Source of the DNA: Rickettsiales bacterium
GTDB taxonomy: Bacteria; Pseudomonadota; Alphaproteobacteria; Rickettsiales; UBA3002
Length of the DNA stretch: 12,879 nt
Assembly: GCA_947441895.1 (NCBI GenBank)
Contig: CANEUT010000034.1
Coordinates: 1-12,879, forward strand
Direction: 5' to 3'
Position 1 is the stretch's first letter. Each line of letters begins with the position of its first letter. Shown here piece after piece: positions 5,906 through 12,430 of this stretch. The translations under genes and the position numbers were made by a program. The notes beneath the pieces were generated by a model that saw only the letters and a program-made list of their open reading frames with translations, made no database searches and was not told the DNA's origin.

Positions 5906-7242
5906 AATCGGCCTTGGCCATAGGCTTTGGCCATGACCACGACAAACAAAATGCCACCAACAACGGCGAGCAGGCCACCCGTACCCATCACCCCCATGGC
6001 AATTTTTACATCGGGCGTCAGGCTGTTGGCGGCGGCGCCCGCGGTTTTACGCAGCACCCCATAACCGCCTGAATAGGCCAGGCCACCAATATGCATTAAC
6101 TGCCCCGCACCATAAACAATGGGCTGCCAAAACGCCAACCGTGTGGCCGCCACACTTTGATAGCCAAAGCCAGGCAACATGGCATAGGCAAGCCCCATCA
6201 GCGCCAGGGTAATGCCCACAATGACACCATGATAATGCGCAGGAATGGTAACGTTTTGTCCGGAAATCATAAGGCCGAGCACCCCACCGCCCGCAAAAAG
6301 CAGCAGCGATGTGGCCAGTACCGAACCATAAGCACGGTTGGCGCGCACCGGCTTCCATTGCAACAAACGAAACAGAACCAGAAGGCTGAACAAACCGACT
6401 CCAAGTCCACCCCATTCGCGCATCACCCGCGTTTGGTGGTAGGTGAAATCGCTGGAATCAACCGGATACATGGCAAACCCAAGAAAACTAACAAACGCGC
6501 CCAGCAGCGTAATCGCATAGGCCGCCATCACCCAACCGCGTGATGGGTGTTTAAGCCCCAACCTTTCAAGCAGCACCAGCCAGGCCGACATCATGAGCAG
6601 GCAAAAGGAAAATTGCCAAATATGCCCCCCTGCCCAGAACAGCATTTCGTACATTTCATCATGTGGTAATCCCACTGGCATCGCTTGTGCGCTGAGGTAA
6701 AAAGCAATGAGTGCCAGCGCCACAATGACCGCGGCCATCAGCCAACCCATTTCCACCAATCCCAAACTGCGCCAGTGCCGACGCGCGGAAAAAGTAACGA
6801 TGGGCGGAATTACCATGACCATCAGCCCCGAAAAAACCAACCCAAGCGACAGCATGAAAATGGGATTATGCAGCACCGGAATATAGTTGCTCTTAATGAC
6901 TTCCCACTGCGGGTGCAGCGGTGAAAGAGCCATCAGAATCGTGGCGGCAGCCATGACCCACCAACCCGCTTTTTTCCAGATAGCCCACGCATCCGGATAA
7001 CGCTGCAACATGAGCGCCAGCCCCATGCCAAGCATGGATAAAAACCACATGAGGACGGATAAATCGACATGGATGACCAGCGCGACCGAAAACAATTCAG
7101 TAAACACTGCCAGTTGCGGCGTACGCGCCAGCACCAGCACCACCGCAAAAAGCCCTGCCACCGCAAGGGAAATAACGCCTAGCCATAACCAGCGTTCGGC
7201 CATTGTTTGGGTTGTTGAACCATGTGTCATGACGCGCACCAT
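5896..7242 (-). CDS. heme-copper oxidase subunit I-like membrane protein (cbb3/NorB-like)
   Basis: A 448-residue inner-membrane protein with about 12 hydrophobic segments, of the heme-copper oxidase subunit I type. Candidate ligands: H58 (VIHVDLS, low-spin heme, helix II), H207 in FWAGGHIWQF (CuB, like the W-x-x-G-H of cbb3), H269 in DFTYHQT (helix VII), H336 and H338 in PAHYHG (helix X H-x-H). Helix VII shows one His where active oxidases usually have His-His, and no Tyr sits four residues after H207. It may therefore be a divergent oxidase, an NO-handling relative or a non-catalytic homologue. No subunit II, FixO or FixP gene is nearby. The start is uncertain: ATG 7242, ATG 7230 (Met5) and ATG 7203 (Met14) all lack a Shine-Dalgarno. 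The stop codon and last residues (L-S-S) come from the palindromic repeat. It diverges from the heme A synthase gene, which fits a respiratory role. Confidence 0.75.
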   Translation of the reverse strand: MVRVMTHGSTTQTMAERWLWLGVISLAVAGLFAVVLVLARTPQLAVFTELFSVALVIHVDLSVLMWFLSMLGMGLALMLQRYPDAWAIWKKAGWWVMAAATILMALSPLHPQWEVIKSNYIPVLHNPIFMLSLGLVFSGLMVMVIPPIVTFSARRHWRSLGLVEMGWLMAAVIVALALIAFYLSAQAMPVGLPHDEMYEMLFWAGGHIWQFSFCLLMMSAWLVLLERLGLKHPSRGWVMAAYAITLLGAFVSFLGFAMYPVDSSDFTYHQTRVMREWGGLGVGLFSLLVLFRLLQWKPVRANRAYGSVLATSLLLFAGGGVLGLMISGQNVTIPAHYHGVIVGITLALMGLAYAMLPGFGYQSVAATRLAFWQPIVYGAGQLMHIGGLAYSGGYGVLRKTAGAAANSLTPDVKIAMGVMGTGGLLAVVGGILFVVVMAKAYGQGRLSS

Positions 7243-7265
7243 AGCGATTGAGAAAAACGCTTCAA
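7238..7265 (-). promoter_or_regulatory. weak candidate promoter for the oxidase-like gene
   Basis: On the - strand, TTGAAG (7265-7260) and TATGGT (7243-7238) are 16 bases apart, each 4/6 to consensus. The -10 overlaps the first possible ATG, so if real, translation would begin at Met5 (7230), one or two bases after the start of transcription. Low certainty. Confidence 0.3.
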
Positions 7266-7269
7266 GCGT
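7257..7269. promoter_or_regulatory. dyad between the divergent promoters, possible operator
   Basis: ACGCTT-C-AAGCGT is a perfect 6+1+6 inverted repeat. It overlaps the candidate -35 of the oxidase-like gene and ends one base before the -35 of the heme A synthase promoter, so a bound regulator could control both. It does not match the FNR/FixK box (TTGAT-N4-ATCAA), and no regulator is indicated. Confidence 0.35.
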
Positions 7270-7270
7270 A

Positions 7271-7299
7271 TTGTCATGAGCGCAAATTGAGACTATAAC
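7271..7299 (+). promoter_or_regulatory. sigma-70 promoter of the heme A synthase gene, probably leaderless
   Basis: TTGTCA (7271-7276) and TATAAC (7294-7299) are 17 bases apart and each matches consensus at 5/6. Seven bases beyond the -10 is 7306, the A of the start codon, and no Shine-Dalgarno precedes it (only a C-run). The natural reading is an mRNA that starts at or within a base or two of the ATG. Confidence 0.6.
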
Positions 7300-7305
7300 A
7301 CCCCC

Positions 7306-8352
7306 ATGTCCTCATCCCCCATGCTTCCTGCCCCACGCTTTGCCAGCGCTGTGAATCGCTGGCTGATGATTTGCCTCGCGCTTGTGGTGCTTATGGTGGC
7401 GCTGGGCGGCGTAACGCGGCTTACCGAATCGGGCCTTTCCATTGTGGAATGGAAACTGGTTTCTGGCACGCTGCCACCACTGAATGAGGCCGACTGGCAG
7501 GCGGAATTCGCCGAATATAAAACCAGCCCGCAATTTTTAAAAGTGAACGCCAGCTTTACCATTGATGATTTCAAAAAAATCTTCTGGCTGGAATATTTGC
7601 ACCGCTTACTGGGCCGCATCATTGGTTTTGCGGTGGTGCTTCCCTTTGCTTATTTTGCGGCACGCGGCGCATTTACCAAACCGCTGGGCAATCGGCTGCT
7701 TGTCATCACCTGCCTCATTGCTGCCCAAGGTACCGTGGGCTGGGTGATGGTGGCCAGCGGCCTGAAGGACCAACCCCGCGTGGAGCCTATTAAACTGGCC
7801 GCCCATTTGCTGCTGGCCTTCACCGTCTTCACCGTCATGCTGTGGACACGCTGGCAGACACGGGGAACACCCCGTTTTTCTGCATCACGGCGCATGGCCA
7901 TTGCAGTGCGGGTATTTTTAGCGCTGGTGATTGGGCAGATTTTCTTTGGTGCGCTGGTGGCGGGCTTGCGCGCGGGACTCAGCTATAACACCTATCCGCT
8001 GATGGATGGTGCGCTTATTCCAAGTGGCCTGCATCTCATGAATCCATGGTGGCTAAACCATCTGGAAAGCGTACTGACGGTGCAATTTCAGCATCGCATA
8101 GGGGCGTTGCTGGTGATTGGCTATGCTGCGTGGTTGATACTCACCTATTATCGTCAGGCGCAGCCAGTACTGCAGCGTGCCATGCAATGGCTCATCATGG
8201 TCATGATTATTCAATTTGCGCTGGGCGTGGCAACCTTGCTCAGCGGTGTGAATATTGCGCTGGCCAGTGCGCATCAGCTGTTGGCGCTGCTATTGGTGAG
8301 CATTCTGGCATGGATGATGTATCTGGTGCCACTTAACTCAATTAATCGTTAG
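7306..8352 (+). CDS. ctaA: heme A synthase, Cox15 type
   Basis: An eight-helix inner-membrane enzyme that oxidises the C8 methyl of heme O to make heme A for aa3-type oxidases. The 348 residues carry the four conserved heme-ligand histidines of the Cox15/CtaA four-helix repeats: H99 in EYLHR (with the conserved Glu96), H167 in AAHLLL, H263 in FQHR and H323 in SAHQLL. The N-terminal GGVTRLTESGLSIVEWK and the loop GLSYNTYPLMDG are typical of the alphaproteobacterial/mitochondrial form, which lacks the disulfide cysteines of Bacillus CtaA. The start at 7306 fits the family N-terminus and sits at the predicted transcription start, without a ribosome binding site. Heme A presupposes an aa3 oxidase elsewhere in the genome; the divergent neighbour looks cbb3/NorB-like and may not use heme A. 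Confidence 0.95.
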   Translation: MSSSPMLPAPRFASAVNRWLMICLALVVLMVALGGVTRLTESGLSIVEWKLVSGTLPPLNEADWQAEFAEYKTSPQFLKVNASFTIDDFKKIFWLEYLHRLLGRIIGFAVVLPFAYFAARGAFTKPLGNRLLVITCLIAAQGTVGWVMVASGLKDQPRVEPIKLAAHLLLAFTVFTVMLWTRWQTRGTPRFSASRRMAIAVRVFLALVIGQIFFGALVAGLRAGLSYNTYPLMDGALIPSGLHLMNPWWLNHLESVLTVQFQHRIGALLVIGYAAWLILTYYRQAQPVLQRAMQWLIMVMIIQFALGVATLLSGVNIALASAHQLLALLLVSILAWMMYLVPLNSINR

Positions 8353-8391
8353 TAAAAGAATCATCATAATCGACTAAAAGTTGTGAAATTG

Positions 8392-8401
8392 CTTGCGCAA
8401 G
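8392..8401. promoter_or_regulatory. short palindrome in the hemA upstream region
   Basis: CTTGCGCAAG is a perfect 10-bp palindrome, 45 bases before the hemA ATG, in the 94-base gap 8353-8446. No well-matched promoter is visible in this gap (CATAAT at 8365-8370 is the best -10 but lacks a good -35). It might be an operator or chance; hemA could also be read through from the heme A synthase gene. Confidence 0.2.
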
Positions 8402-8446
8402 ACTGCATCCGCGCCTAGACCAAAAAAAGAGAGAAAAACTACTGCA

Positions 8447-9706
8447 ATGACGAACCAAAACTTAACTGATTATAATGGTGTTTTCACCGCTGCGATCGAG
8501 CAGATTCGCGCCGAAGGCCGCTATCGTGTTTTTACTGAACTGGAACGGATTGCCGGCCGCTTCCCCAAAGCTAAATCAACCCGCACTGGCGAAGAAGTAG
8601 TGGTGTGGTGCGCGAACGATTATTTGGGCATGGGCCAAAGCCCAATTGTGCGCAATGCCATGAAAGATGCCATCGACAGCATGGGCGCAGGCGCCGGCGG
8701 CACACGTAATATCTCTGGAAACCACCATAAAATCACCGGCCTTGAAGCCACGCTGGCAGAGCTGCACCACAAAGAAGCCGCACTGGTATTTACCTCGGGC
8801 TATGTGGCAAACGAGGCGGCGCTTTCAACCCTCGGTGCCATGCTGAATGACTGCGTGGTTTTCTCAGATGCTGAAAACCATGCCAGCATGATTCATGGCA
8901 TTCGCCAAAGCAATGCCGAGAAAAAAATATTCCGCCATAACGATGTGGAACATCTGGCACGCTTACTTGCCGCTACCGATATTCGTCGTCCTAAAATCAT
9001 CGCGTTTGAATCGGTCTATTCGATGGACGGCGACGTTGGGAAAATCAAAGAAATTTGTGCCATCGCCCGCCAATATAATGCCCTCACTTACCTCGATGAG
9101 GTGCATGCGGTTGGGCTTTATGGTCCACGTGGTGCAGGCATTGCCGAGCGCGAAGGGCTGATGGACGAGGTTGATATTATTCAAGGAACACTGGCTAAAG
9201 CCTATGGTGTCATTGGCGGCTATGTAGCTGCCCGTGCGGTGGTGATTGATATGATTCGCAGCGTGGCCCCCGGCTTTATTTTCACCACCACCCTGCCCCC
9301 AGCCATTGCCGCCGGTGCCAATGCCAGCATTCGCTACCTCATGGAATCAGGCGCTGAGCGCGCGCAGCATCAGGCAAATGCCCGCACCTTGAAAGCCATG
9401 CTGGCTGAGGCAGGCATTCCTGTGCTGGCGAATGATACCCATATTGTGCCCGCCATGGTGGGCAATGCGGTGCTGTGTAAGCAAGCCTCTGACATGCTGC
9501 TTGAAGAATATCAGATGTATGTGCAGCCCATTAACTACCCCACCGTGCGCAAAGGCACCGAACGCTTGCGCATTACCCCAACCCCATTCCACACCCACGG
9601 AATGATGGAAGGGCTGCGCGACGCGCTGGTCAATATTTATGCGCGCCTGGGCATCAGCTATGGTCAGTCGGCTGCTGCAGCCGCTGATTTACGGTTAGTT
9701 GGTTAA
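8447..9706 (+). CDS. hemA: 5-aminolevulinate synthase (C4 pathway)
   Basis: This pyridoxal-phosphate enzyme condenses glycine and succinyl-CoA to 5-aminolevulinate, the first committed step of heme synthesis in alphaproteobacteria and mitochondria. The 419 residues show the alpha-oxoamine synthase layout: VWCANDYLGMGQ near the N-terminus, the G-A-G-A-G-G-T-R-N-I-S-G-N-H-H loop, FTSGYVANEAALSTL, DAENHASMIHGIR, FESVYSMDGDVG, the cofactor stretch TYLDEVHAVGLYGPRGAG and the Schiff-base Lys251 in GTLAKAYG (equivalent to Lys248 of the Rhodobacter enzyme). The frame is open back to a TTG at 8393, but ATG 8447 (M-T-N-Q) is preferred; its Shine-Dalgarno is poor (GAGAG about 13 bases upstream). It follows the heme A synthase gene by 94 bases, so early and late heme steps sit together. 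Confidence 0.97.
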   Translation: MTNQNLTDYNGVFTAAIEQIRAEGRYRVFTELERIAGRFPKAKSTRTGEEVVVWCANDYLGMGQSPIVRNAMKDAIDSMGAGAGGTRNISGNHHKITGLEATLAELHHKEAALVFTSGYVANEAALSTLGAMLNDCVVFSDAENHASMIHGIRQSNAEKKIFRHNDVEHLARLLAATDIRRPKIIAFESVYSMDGDVGKIKEICAIARQYNALTYLDEVHAVGLYGPRGAGIAEREGLMDEVDIIQGTLAKAYGVIGGYVAARAVVIDMIRSVAPGFIFTTTLPPAIAAGANASIRYLMESGAERAQHQANARTLKAMLAEAGIPVLANDTHIVPAMVGNAVLCKQASDMLLEEYQMYVQPINYPTVRKGTERLRITPTPFHTHGMMEGLRDALVNIYARLGISYGQSAAAAADLRLVG

Positions 9707-9777
9707 TTACAAACCCATCCGTTAAGCGCTGTATTAACAGTAGCCTTTACCGCTTAGGAGACCTGAGCCTTACGAAA

Positions 9778-9803
9778 AAAAGGCCACCCAGAGGTGGCCT
9801 TTT
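9778..9803. terminator. bidirectional intrinsic terminator between hemA and rplQ
   Basis: AAAAGGCCACC (9778-9788) and GGTGGCCTTTT (9793-9803) form a perfect 11-bp stem with a CAGA loop, flanked by an A-run on the left and T-rich sequence on the right. It can stop transcription of hemA (+) and of the ribosomal operon after rplQ (-). The rest of the gap (9707-9777) holds nothing I can name. Confidence 0.92.
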
Positions 9804-9826
9804 CTATTTTATTTCAGCAATAAAAA

Positions 9827-10246
9827 CTACGCGGCGGCTTCTTCGCCGGTGGTTTCCACGGGACCCGAATCTTGGCCACGGGCGCTTTCGTCACGGTCAA
9901 CAAACTCGATGATGGCCATCGGGGTTGCATCGCCATAGCGGAAACCTGCTTTAAGCACGCGGATGTAACCACCCGGACGTTGCTCATAGCGTTTTGCCAG
10001 AATGCTCAGCACTTTCTCGGCCGATTTCTCGCAGCGCAGACGGCTGATAAGAAGACGGCGAGCGGCCAAATCACCTGCTTTACCAGCAGTAATGAGCTTC
10101 TCCACGATGGGACGAAGATCTTTCGCTTTTGGCAGCGTGGTGAAGATTTGCTCGTGCTTGATCAGCGCACACGCCATGTTCGCGAACATCGCCTTACGGT
10201 GCGATGCAGTGCGGTTCAGCTTGCGGCCAGCTACTTGGTGTCTCAT
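9827..10246 (-). CDS. rplQ: 50S ribosomal protein L17
   Basis: L17 is a large-subunit protein near the peptide exit tunnel. The signature is plain: MRHQVAGRKLNRTASHRKAMFANMA at the N-terminus, H-E-Q-I-F-T-T-L-P-K-A-K, then KRYEQRPGGYIRVLKAGFRYGDATPMAIIEFVDRD. The 139 residues include a ~20-residue acidic, low-complexity C-terminal tail ending in E-E-A-A-A, as often seen in alphaproteobacterial L17. AGGAG lies 6 bases before ATG 10244-10246. It is the last gene of the operon, 30 bases after rpoA, and ends before the bidirectional terminator. Confidence 0.97.
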   Translation of the reverse strand: MRHQVAGRKLNRTASHRKAMFANMACALIKHEQIFTTLPKAKDLRPIVEKLITAGKAGDLAARRLLISRLRCEKSAEKVLSILAKRYEQRPGGYIRVLKAGFRYGDATPMAIIEFVDRDESARGQDSGPVETTGEEAAA

Positions 10247-10276
10247 AACGTACTCCTATTTCCCTAATGCCCGGAC

Positions 10277-11302
10277 TCAGTACGGGTCTTCAAATTTACG
10301 AGCGAGCTCTTCGATATTTTCTGGCGGCCAACCGACCACTTCCATACCGAAGCGCAGACCCATATTGTTCAGCACTTCCTTAATTTCGTTCAGCGACTTG
10401 CGGCCAAAGTTTGGCGTTTTCAGCATTTCGCTTTCCGATTTCTGCACCAGGTCGCCGATGTAAACGATGTTATCGTTTTTCAGGCAGTTTGCCGAACGTA
10501 CCGACAGTTCCAGCTCATCGACTTTCTTGAGCAGGTATGGCGAGAATTTCAGTTCTTCTTCCGCCGATTTCGTGTGCACTTCGGCCACGTCTTCGAAGTT
10601 GATGAAGAGTTGCAGTTGGTCTTGCAGAATGCGGGCAGCCAAGGCCACGGCATCATCCGGCGCGATCGAACCATCGGTTTCCAGTTCAAGCGTCAATTTG
10701 TCATAGTCGGTACGGTTGCCAACGCGTGCGTTTTCAACTTTGTACGAAACTTTCTCAACGGGCGAGAAAAGCGCATCGACCGGAATAAGACCGATAGGCG
10801 CATCGCTCGGACGGTTTTGAGCAGCGGGAACGTAGCCCTTACCCACTTCAACCGTCAATTCAATATTGATGCTGGCGCCCTTGTCGAGCGTACAGATCAC
10901 TAGGTCTTTGTTCAGAATCTCAACATCCGAATCGGTCTGAATCATGCCTGCAGTTACTTCACCGGCCTCGCTGCTTTTCAGGGTCAGGCGCTTACGGTCG
11001 GCCGAGTGAGCTTTCAGCTTAAGGTCTTTGATGTTCAAAACAATGTTCACCACGTCTTCACGCACGCCTGGAATGGCCGAGAATTCATGTTGCACACCTT
11101 CAATTTTAATGCTGGTCACCGCCGCGCCTTGCAGCGAGCTGAGAAGAATGCGGCGAACGGCAACGCCAAGGGTAATACCAAAACCACGCTCCAGCGGCTC
11201 GGCCACCACCGTTGCACGGCGGGCATCGCCCGCAGCAGGTTTAATATCCAGCTTCGTTGGCTTGATCAGGTCTTTCCAGTTTTTATTGAGTAGAGCGCTC
11301 AT
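10277..11302 (-). CDS. rpoA: DNA-directed RNA polymerase alpha subunit
   Basis: The alpha subunit dimer nucleates RNA polymerase assembly, and its C-terminal domain contacts UP elements and activators. The 341 residues are close to the alphaproteobacterial norm. The N-terminal domain shows EPLERGFGITLGVAVRRILLSSL (assembly determinant) and GAAVTSIKIEGVQHEFS. The C-terminal domain contains L-S-V-R-S-A-N-C-L-K-N (the Arg corresponds to Arg265 of E. coli) and TPNFGRKSLNEIKEVL. ATG 11300-11302 has GAGGA only 3-4 bases upstream, a tight spacing, and this Shine-Dalgarno directly abuts a 7-bp tandem repeat (11310-11337) in the gap after rpsK. The gene is in its usual place between rpsK and rplQ. Confidence 0.98.
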   Translation of the reverse strand: MSALLNKNWKDLIKPTKLDIKPAAGDARRATVVAEPLERGFGITLGVAVRRILLSSLQGAAVTSIKIEGVQHEFSAIPGVREDVVNIVLNIKDLKLKAHSADRKRLTLKSSEAGEVTAGMIQTDSDVEILNKDLVICTLDKGASINIELTVEVGKGYVPAAQNRPSDAPIGLIPVDALFSPVEKVSYKVENARVGNRTDYDKLTLELETDGSIAPDDAVALAARILQDQLQLFINFEDVAEVHTKSAEEELKFSPYLLKKVDELELSVRSANCLKNDNIVYIGDLVQKSESEMLKTPNFGRKSLNEIKEVLNNMGLRFGMEVVGWPPENIEELARKFEDPY

Positions 11303-11309
11303 ATTTCCT

Positions 11310-11337
11310 CGTGATTCGTGAATCGTGATTCGTGAAT
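11310..11337. repeat. four-fold 7-bp tandem repeat upstream of rpoA
   Basis: On the + strand the units are CGTGATT, CGTGAAT, CGTGATT, CGTGAAT, i.e. a 14-bp exact duplication (11310-11323, 11324-11337) built of two near-identical heptads. Alternating units are complementary enough to fold (GATTC-GT-GAATC). It fills most of the 48-base rpsK-rpoA gap and ends at the rpoA Shine-Dalgarno. Confidence 0.85.
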
Positions 11338-11350
11338 TTTAGTGACGTGA

Positions 11351-11746
11351 TTAGACGCGACGACGTTTTGGTGGGCGGCAGCCGTTATGCGGCACCGGCG
11401 TAATGTCTTTAATGCTCGTCACCGCCAAACCGACAGCAGCCAATGCACGCAGTGCGCTTTCGCGACCGGCGCCGGGGCCTTTTACCAGCACTTCAACCGT
11501 TTTCATGCCATGATCCATGGCTTTTTTTGCGGCCACTTCGGCAGCAACTTGCGACGCATACGGCGTGCTTTTGCGCGAGCCTTTGAAGCCGTTGGCACCG
11601 GAGCTCGACCAAGCAACGGTGTTGCCGAACGGATCGGTGATGGTGACGATGGTGTTGTTGAAACTCGCATTCACATGCGCCACGCCAACAGGAACGTTCT
11701 TACGGTCCTTCTTTTTGACGGTTTCTGCTACTTTTGCCTTAGCCAT
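11351..11746 (-). CDS. rpsK: 30S ribosomal protein S11
   Basis: S11 lies on the small-subunit platform near the E site. The 131 residues show KNVPVGVAHVNASFNNTIVT, ITDPFGNTVAWSSSGANGFKGSRKSTPYA, VLVKGPGAGRESALRAL, and the family end T-P-V-P-H-N-G-C-R-P-P-K-R-R-R-V. The lysine-rich N-terminus (MAKAKVAETVKKKDRK) is normal. ATG 11744-11746 is preceded by a weak TAGGT about 6 bases upstream. It lies 54 bases after rpsM; a hairpin with a T-run sits in that gap and may lower readthrough from rpsM. Confidence 0.98.
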   Translation of the reverse strand: MAKAKVAETVKKKDRKNVPVGVAHVNASFNNTIVTITDPFGNTVAWSSSGANGFKGSRKSTPYASQVAAEVAAKKAMDHGMKTVEVLVKGPGAGRESALRALAAVGLAVTSIKDITPVPHNGCRPPKRRRV

Positions 11747-11772
11747 GATTGTACCTATTTCCTAATATTCAA

Positions 11773-11796
11773 AAAACGCTGTGCTTATGGGCACAG
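11773..11796 (-). terminator. possible attenuator between rpsM and rpsK
   Basis: On the - strand, CTGTGC (11796-11791), a 6-base loop, GCACAG (11784-11779), then CG and six Ts. It starts four bases after the rpsM stop. The 6-bp stem is short for a full terminator, so partial attenuation inside the operon is more likely than complete stopping. Confidence 0.4.
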
Positions 11797-11800
11797 TTGG

Positions 11801-12178
11801 TTATTTCGTTACCATTTTCTTACCGGCGATCGCGATTGCCTTACCTTTACGGGTACGAGCGTTGGTGTGCGTACGCTGGCCACGAACGGGCAGTTTTTTA
11901 CGATGGCGCAAACCACGGTAGCAACCCAGATCCATCAGACGTTTGATGTTCATGCTGTTCTCGCGGCGCAGGTCACCTTCTACCGTATAATCGGCGTCGA
12001 TGATTTCGCGCAGACGGCTTACTTCAAGCTCGGTGAGGTCGGCAACGCGCGCGACTTCGGTGATCTCGGCCTTCTCGAGAATTTCTTTTGCTTTCGTGTT
12101 CCCAATGCCATGAATATAGGTCAACGCGATAACAACGCGCTTGGCAGAAGGAATATTAACGCCGGCGATACGTGCCAT
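11801..12178 (-). CDS. rpsM: 30S ribosomal protein S13
   Basis: S13 is on the head of the small subunit and contacts the large subunit and tRNA. The 125 residues open with MARIAGVNIPSAKRVVIALTYIHGIG (family MARIAGVNIP...L.YI.GIG) and continue with the helix-two-turn-helix region and DLGCYRGLRHRKKLPVRGQRTHTNARTRKG; the basic tail is A-I-A-I-A-G-K-K-M-V-T-K. ATG 12176-12178 has AGGAG 6 bases upstream. It is the first gene after a long leader with three hairpins and a near-consensus promoter (12352-12379), so this operon is not solely dependent on upstream adk transcription. Confidence 0.98.
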   Translation of the reverse strand: MARIAGVNIPSAKRVVIALTYIHGIGNTKAKEILEKAEITEVARVADLTELEVSRLREIIDADYTVEGDLRRENSMNIKRLMDLGCYRGLRHRKKLPVRGQRTHTNARTRKGKAIAIAGKKMVTK

Positions 12179-12345
12179 GCTACACTCCTGAATTTGTTGA
12201 TAAAAGCCCTTCGCTACGCGCTGTGTACTTTTCTCAATGTTGCGATGTCAGTGATTTTGGTAAAACGTGGTTTACCAAAATTACTGTAGTTTTTCCTTTG
12301 AAATGGGCCAAAAAATGACCCACACACGCTAGTGTGCTCGCGGGA
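12179..12345 (-). ncRNA. structured 5' leader of the rpsM operon (candidate cis-regulatory RNA)
   Basis: From the predicted transcription start (near 12345) to the rpsM ATG there are about 165 nt. In transcript order three hairpins can be drawn. The first is CACAC-TAGC-GTGTG (12336-12323). The second is TGGGTCA-TTTTT-TGGCCCA (12322-12304, one mismatch). The third is a long stem with 16-bp arms CAGTAATTTTGGTAAA and TTTACCAAAATCACTG (12286-12249, one mismatch, 6-base loop). None is followed by a T-run on this strand, so these are not obvious terminators. By analogy with other ribosomal operons it could be a feedback site, but this is inference. Confidence 0.45.
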
Positions 12346-12351
12346 GCCGGG

Positions 12352-12379
12352 AATATAGCGACGAAACGCCCCGTGTCAA
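12352..12379 (-). promoter_or_regulatory. strong sigma-70 promoter of the rpsM-rpsK-rpoA-rplQ operon
   Basis: On the - strand a perfect TTGACA (12379-12374) and TATATT (12357-12352, 5/6) are separated by 16 bases. It lies 52 bases downstream of the adk stop, with no gene between it and rpsM. It is the best promoter match in the window, fitting a highly expressed ribosomal operon. Confidence 0.8.
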
Positions 12380-12430
12380 CGGCTTATTTAGTTGGCTTGC
12401 AAATTCTTTTGGCCCGACTAGGTGAAAGAT

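Noticed and set aside
5754..5978. 74-codon - strand frame containing HPEQSEGS
   Set aside because: It is the readable frame of the palindromic repeat plus flanking sequence, overlaps the oxidase-like gene and has no ribosome binding site. Kept as a repeat, not a gene.
8393..8446. TTG start adding 18 residues to hemA
   Set aside because: The extension is basic and low complexity, without family similarity; ATG 8447 places Lys251 close to the known Lys248 position.
12249..12286. The 16-bp-arm palindrome as an intrinsic terminator for adk or for a + strand transcript
   Set aside because: On the - strand no T-run follows. On the + strand TAGTTTTTCC follows, but no gene on that strand leads into it. 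It also lies downstream of the strong rpsM promoter, where a full terminator would silence the operon.
11387..12289. 300-codon + strand open frame across rpsK, rpsM and the leader
   Set aside because: Lies entirely opposite two unmistakable ribosomal protein genes and the leader; composition is that of antisense shadow.
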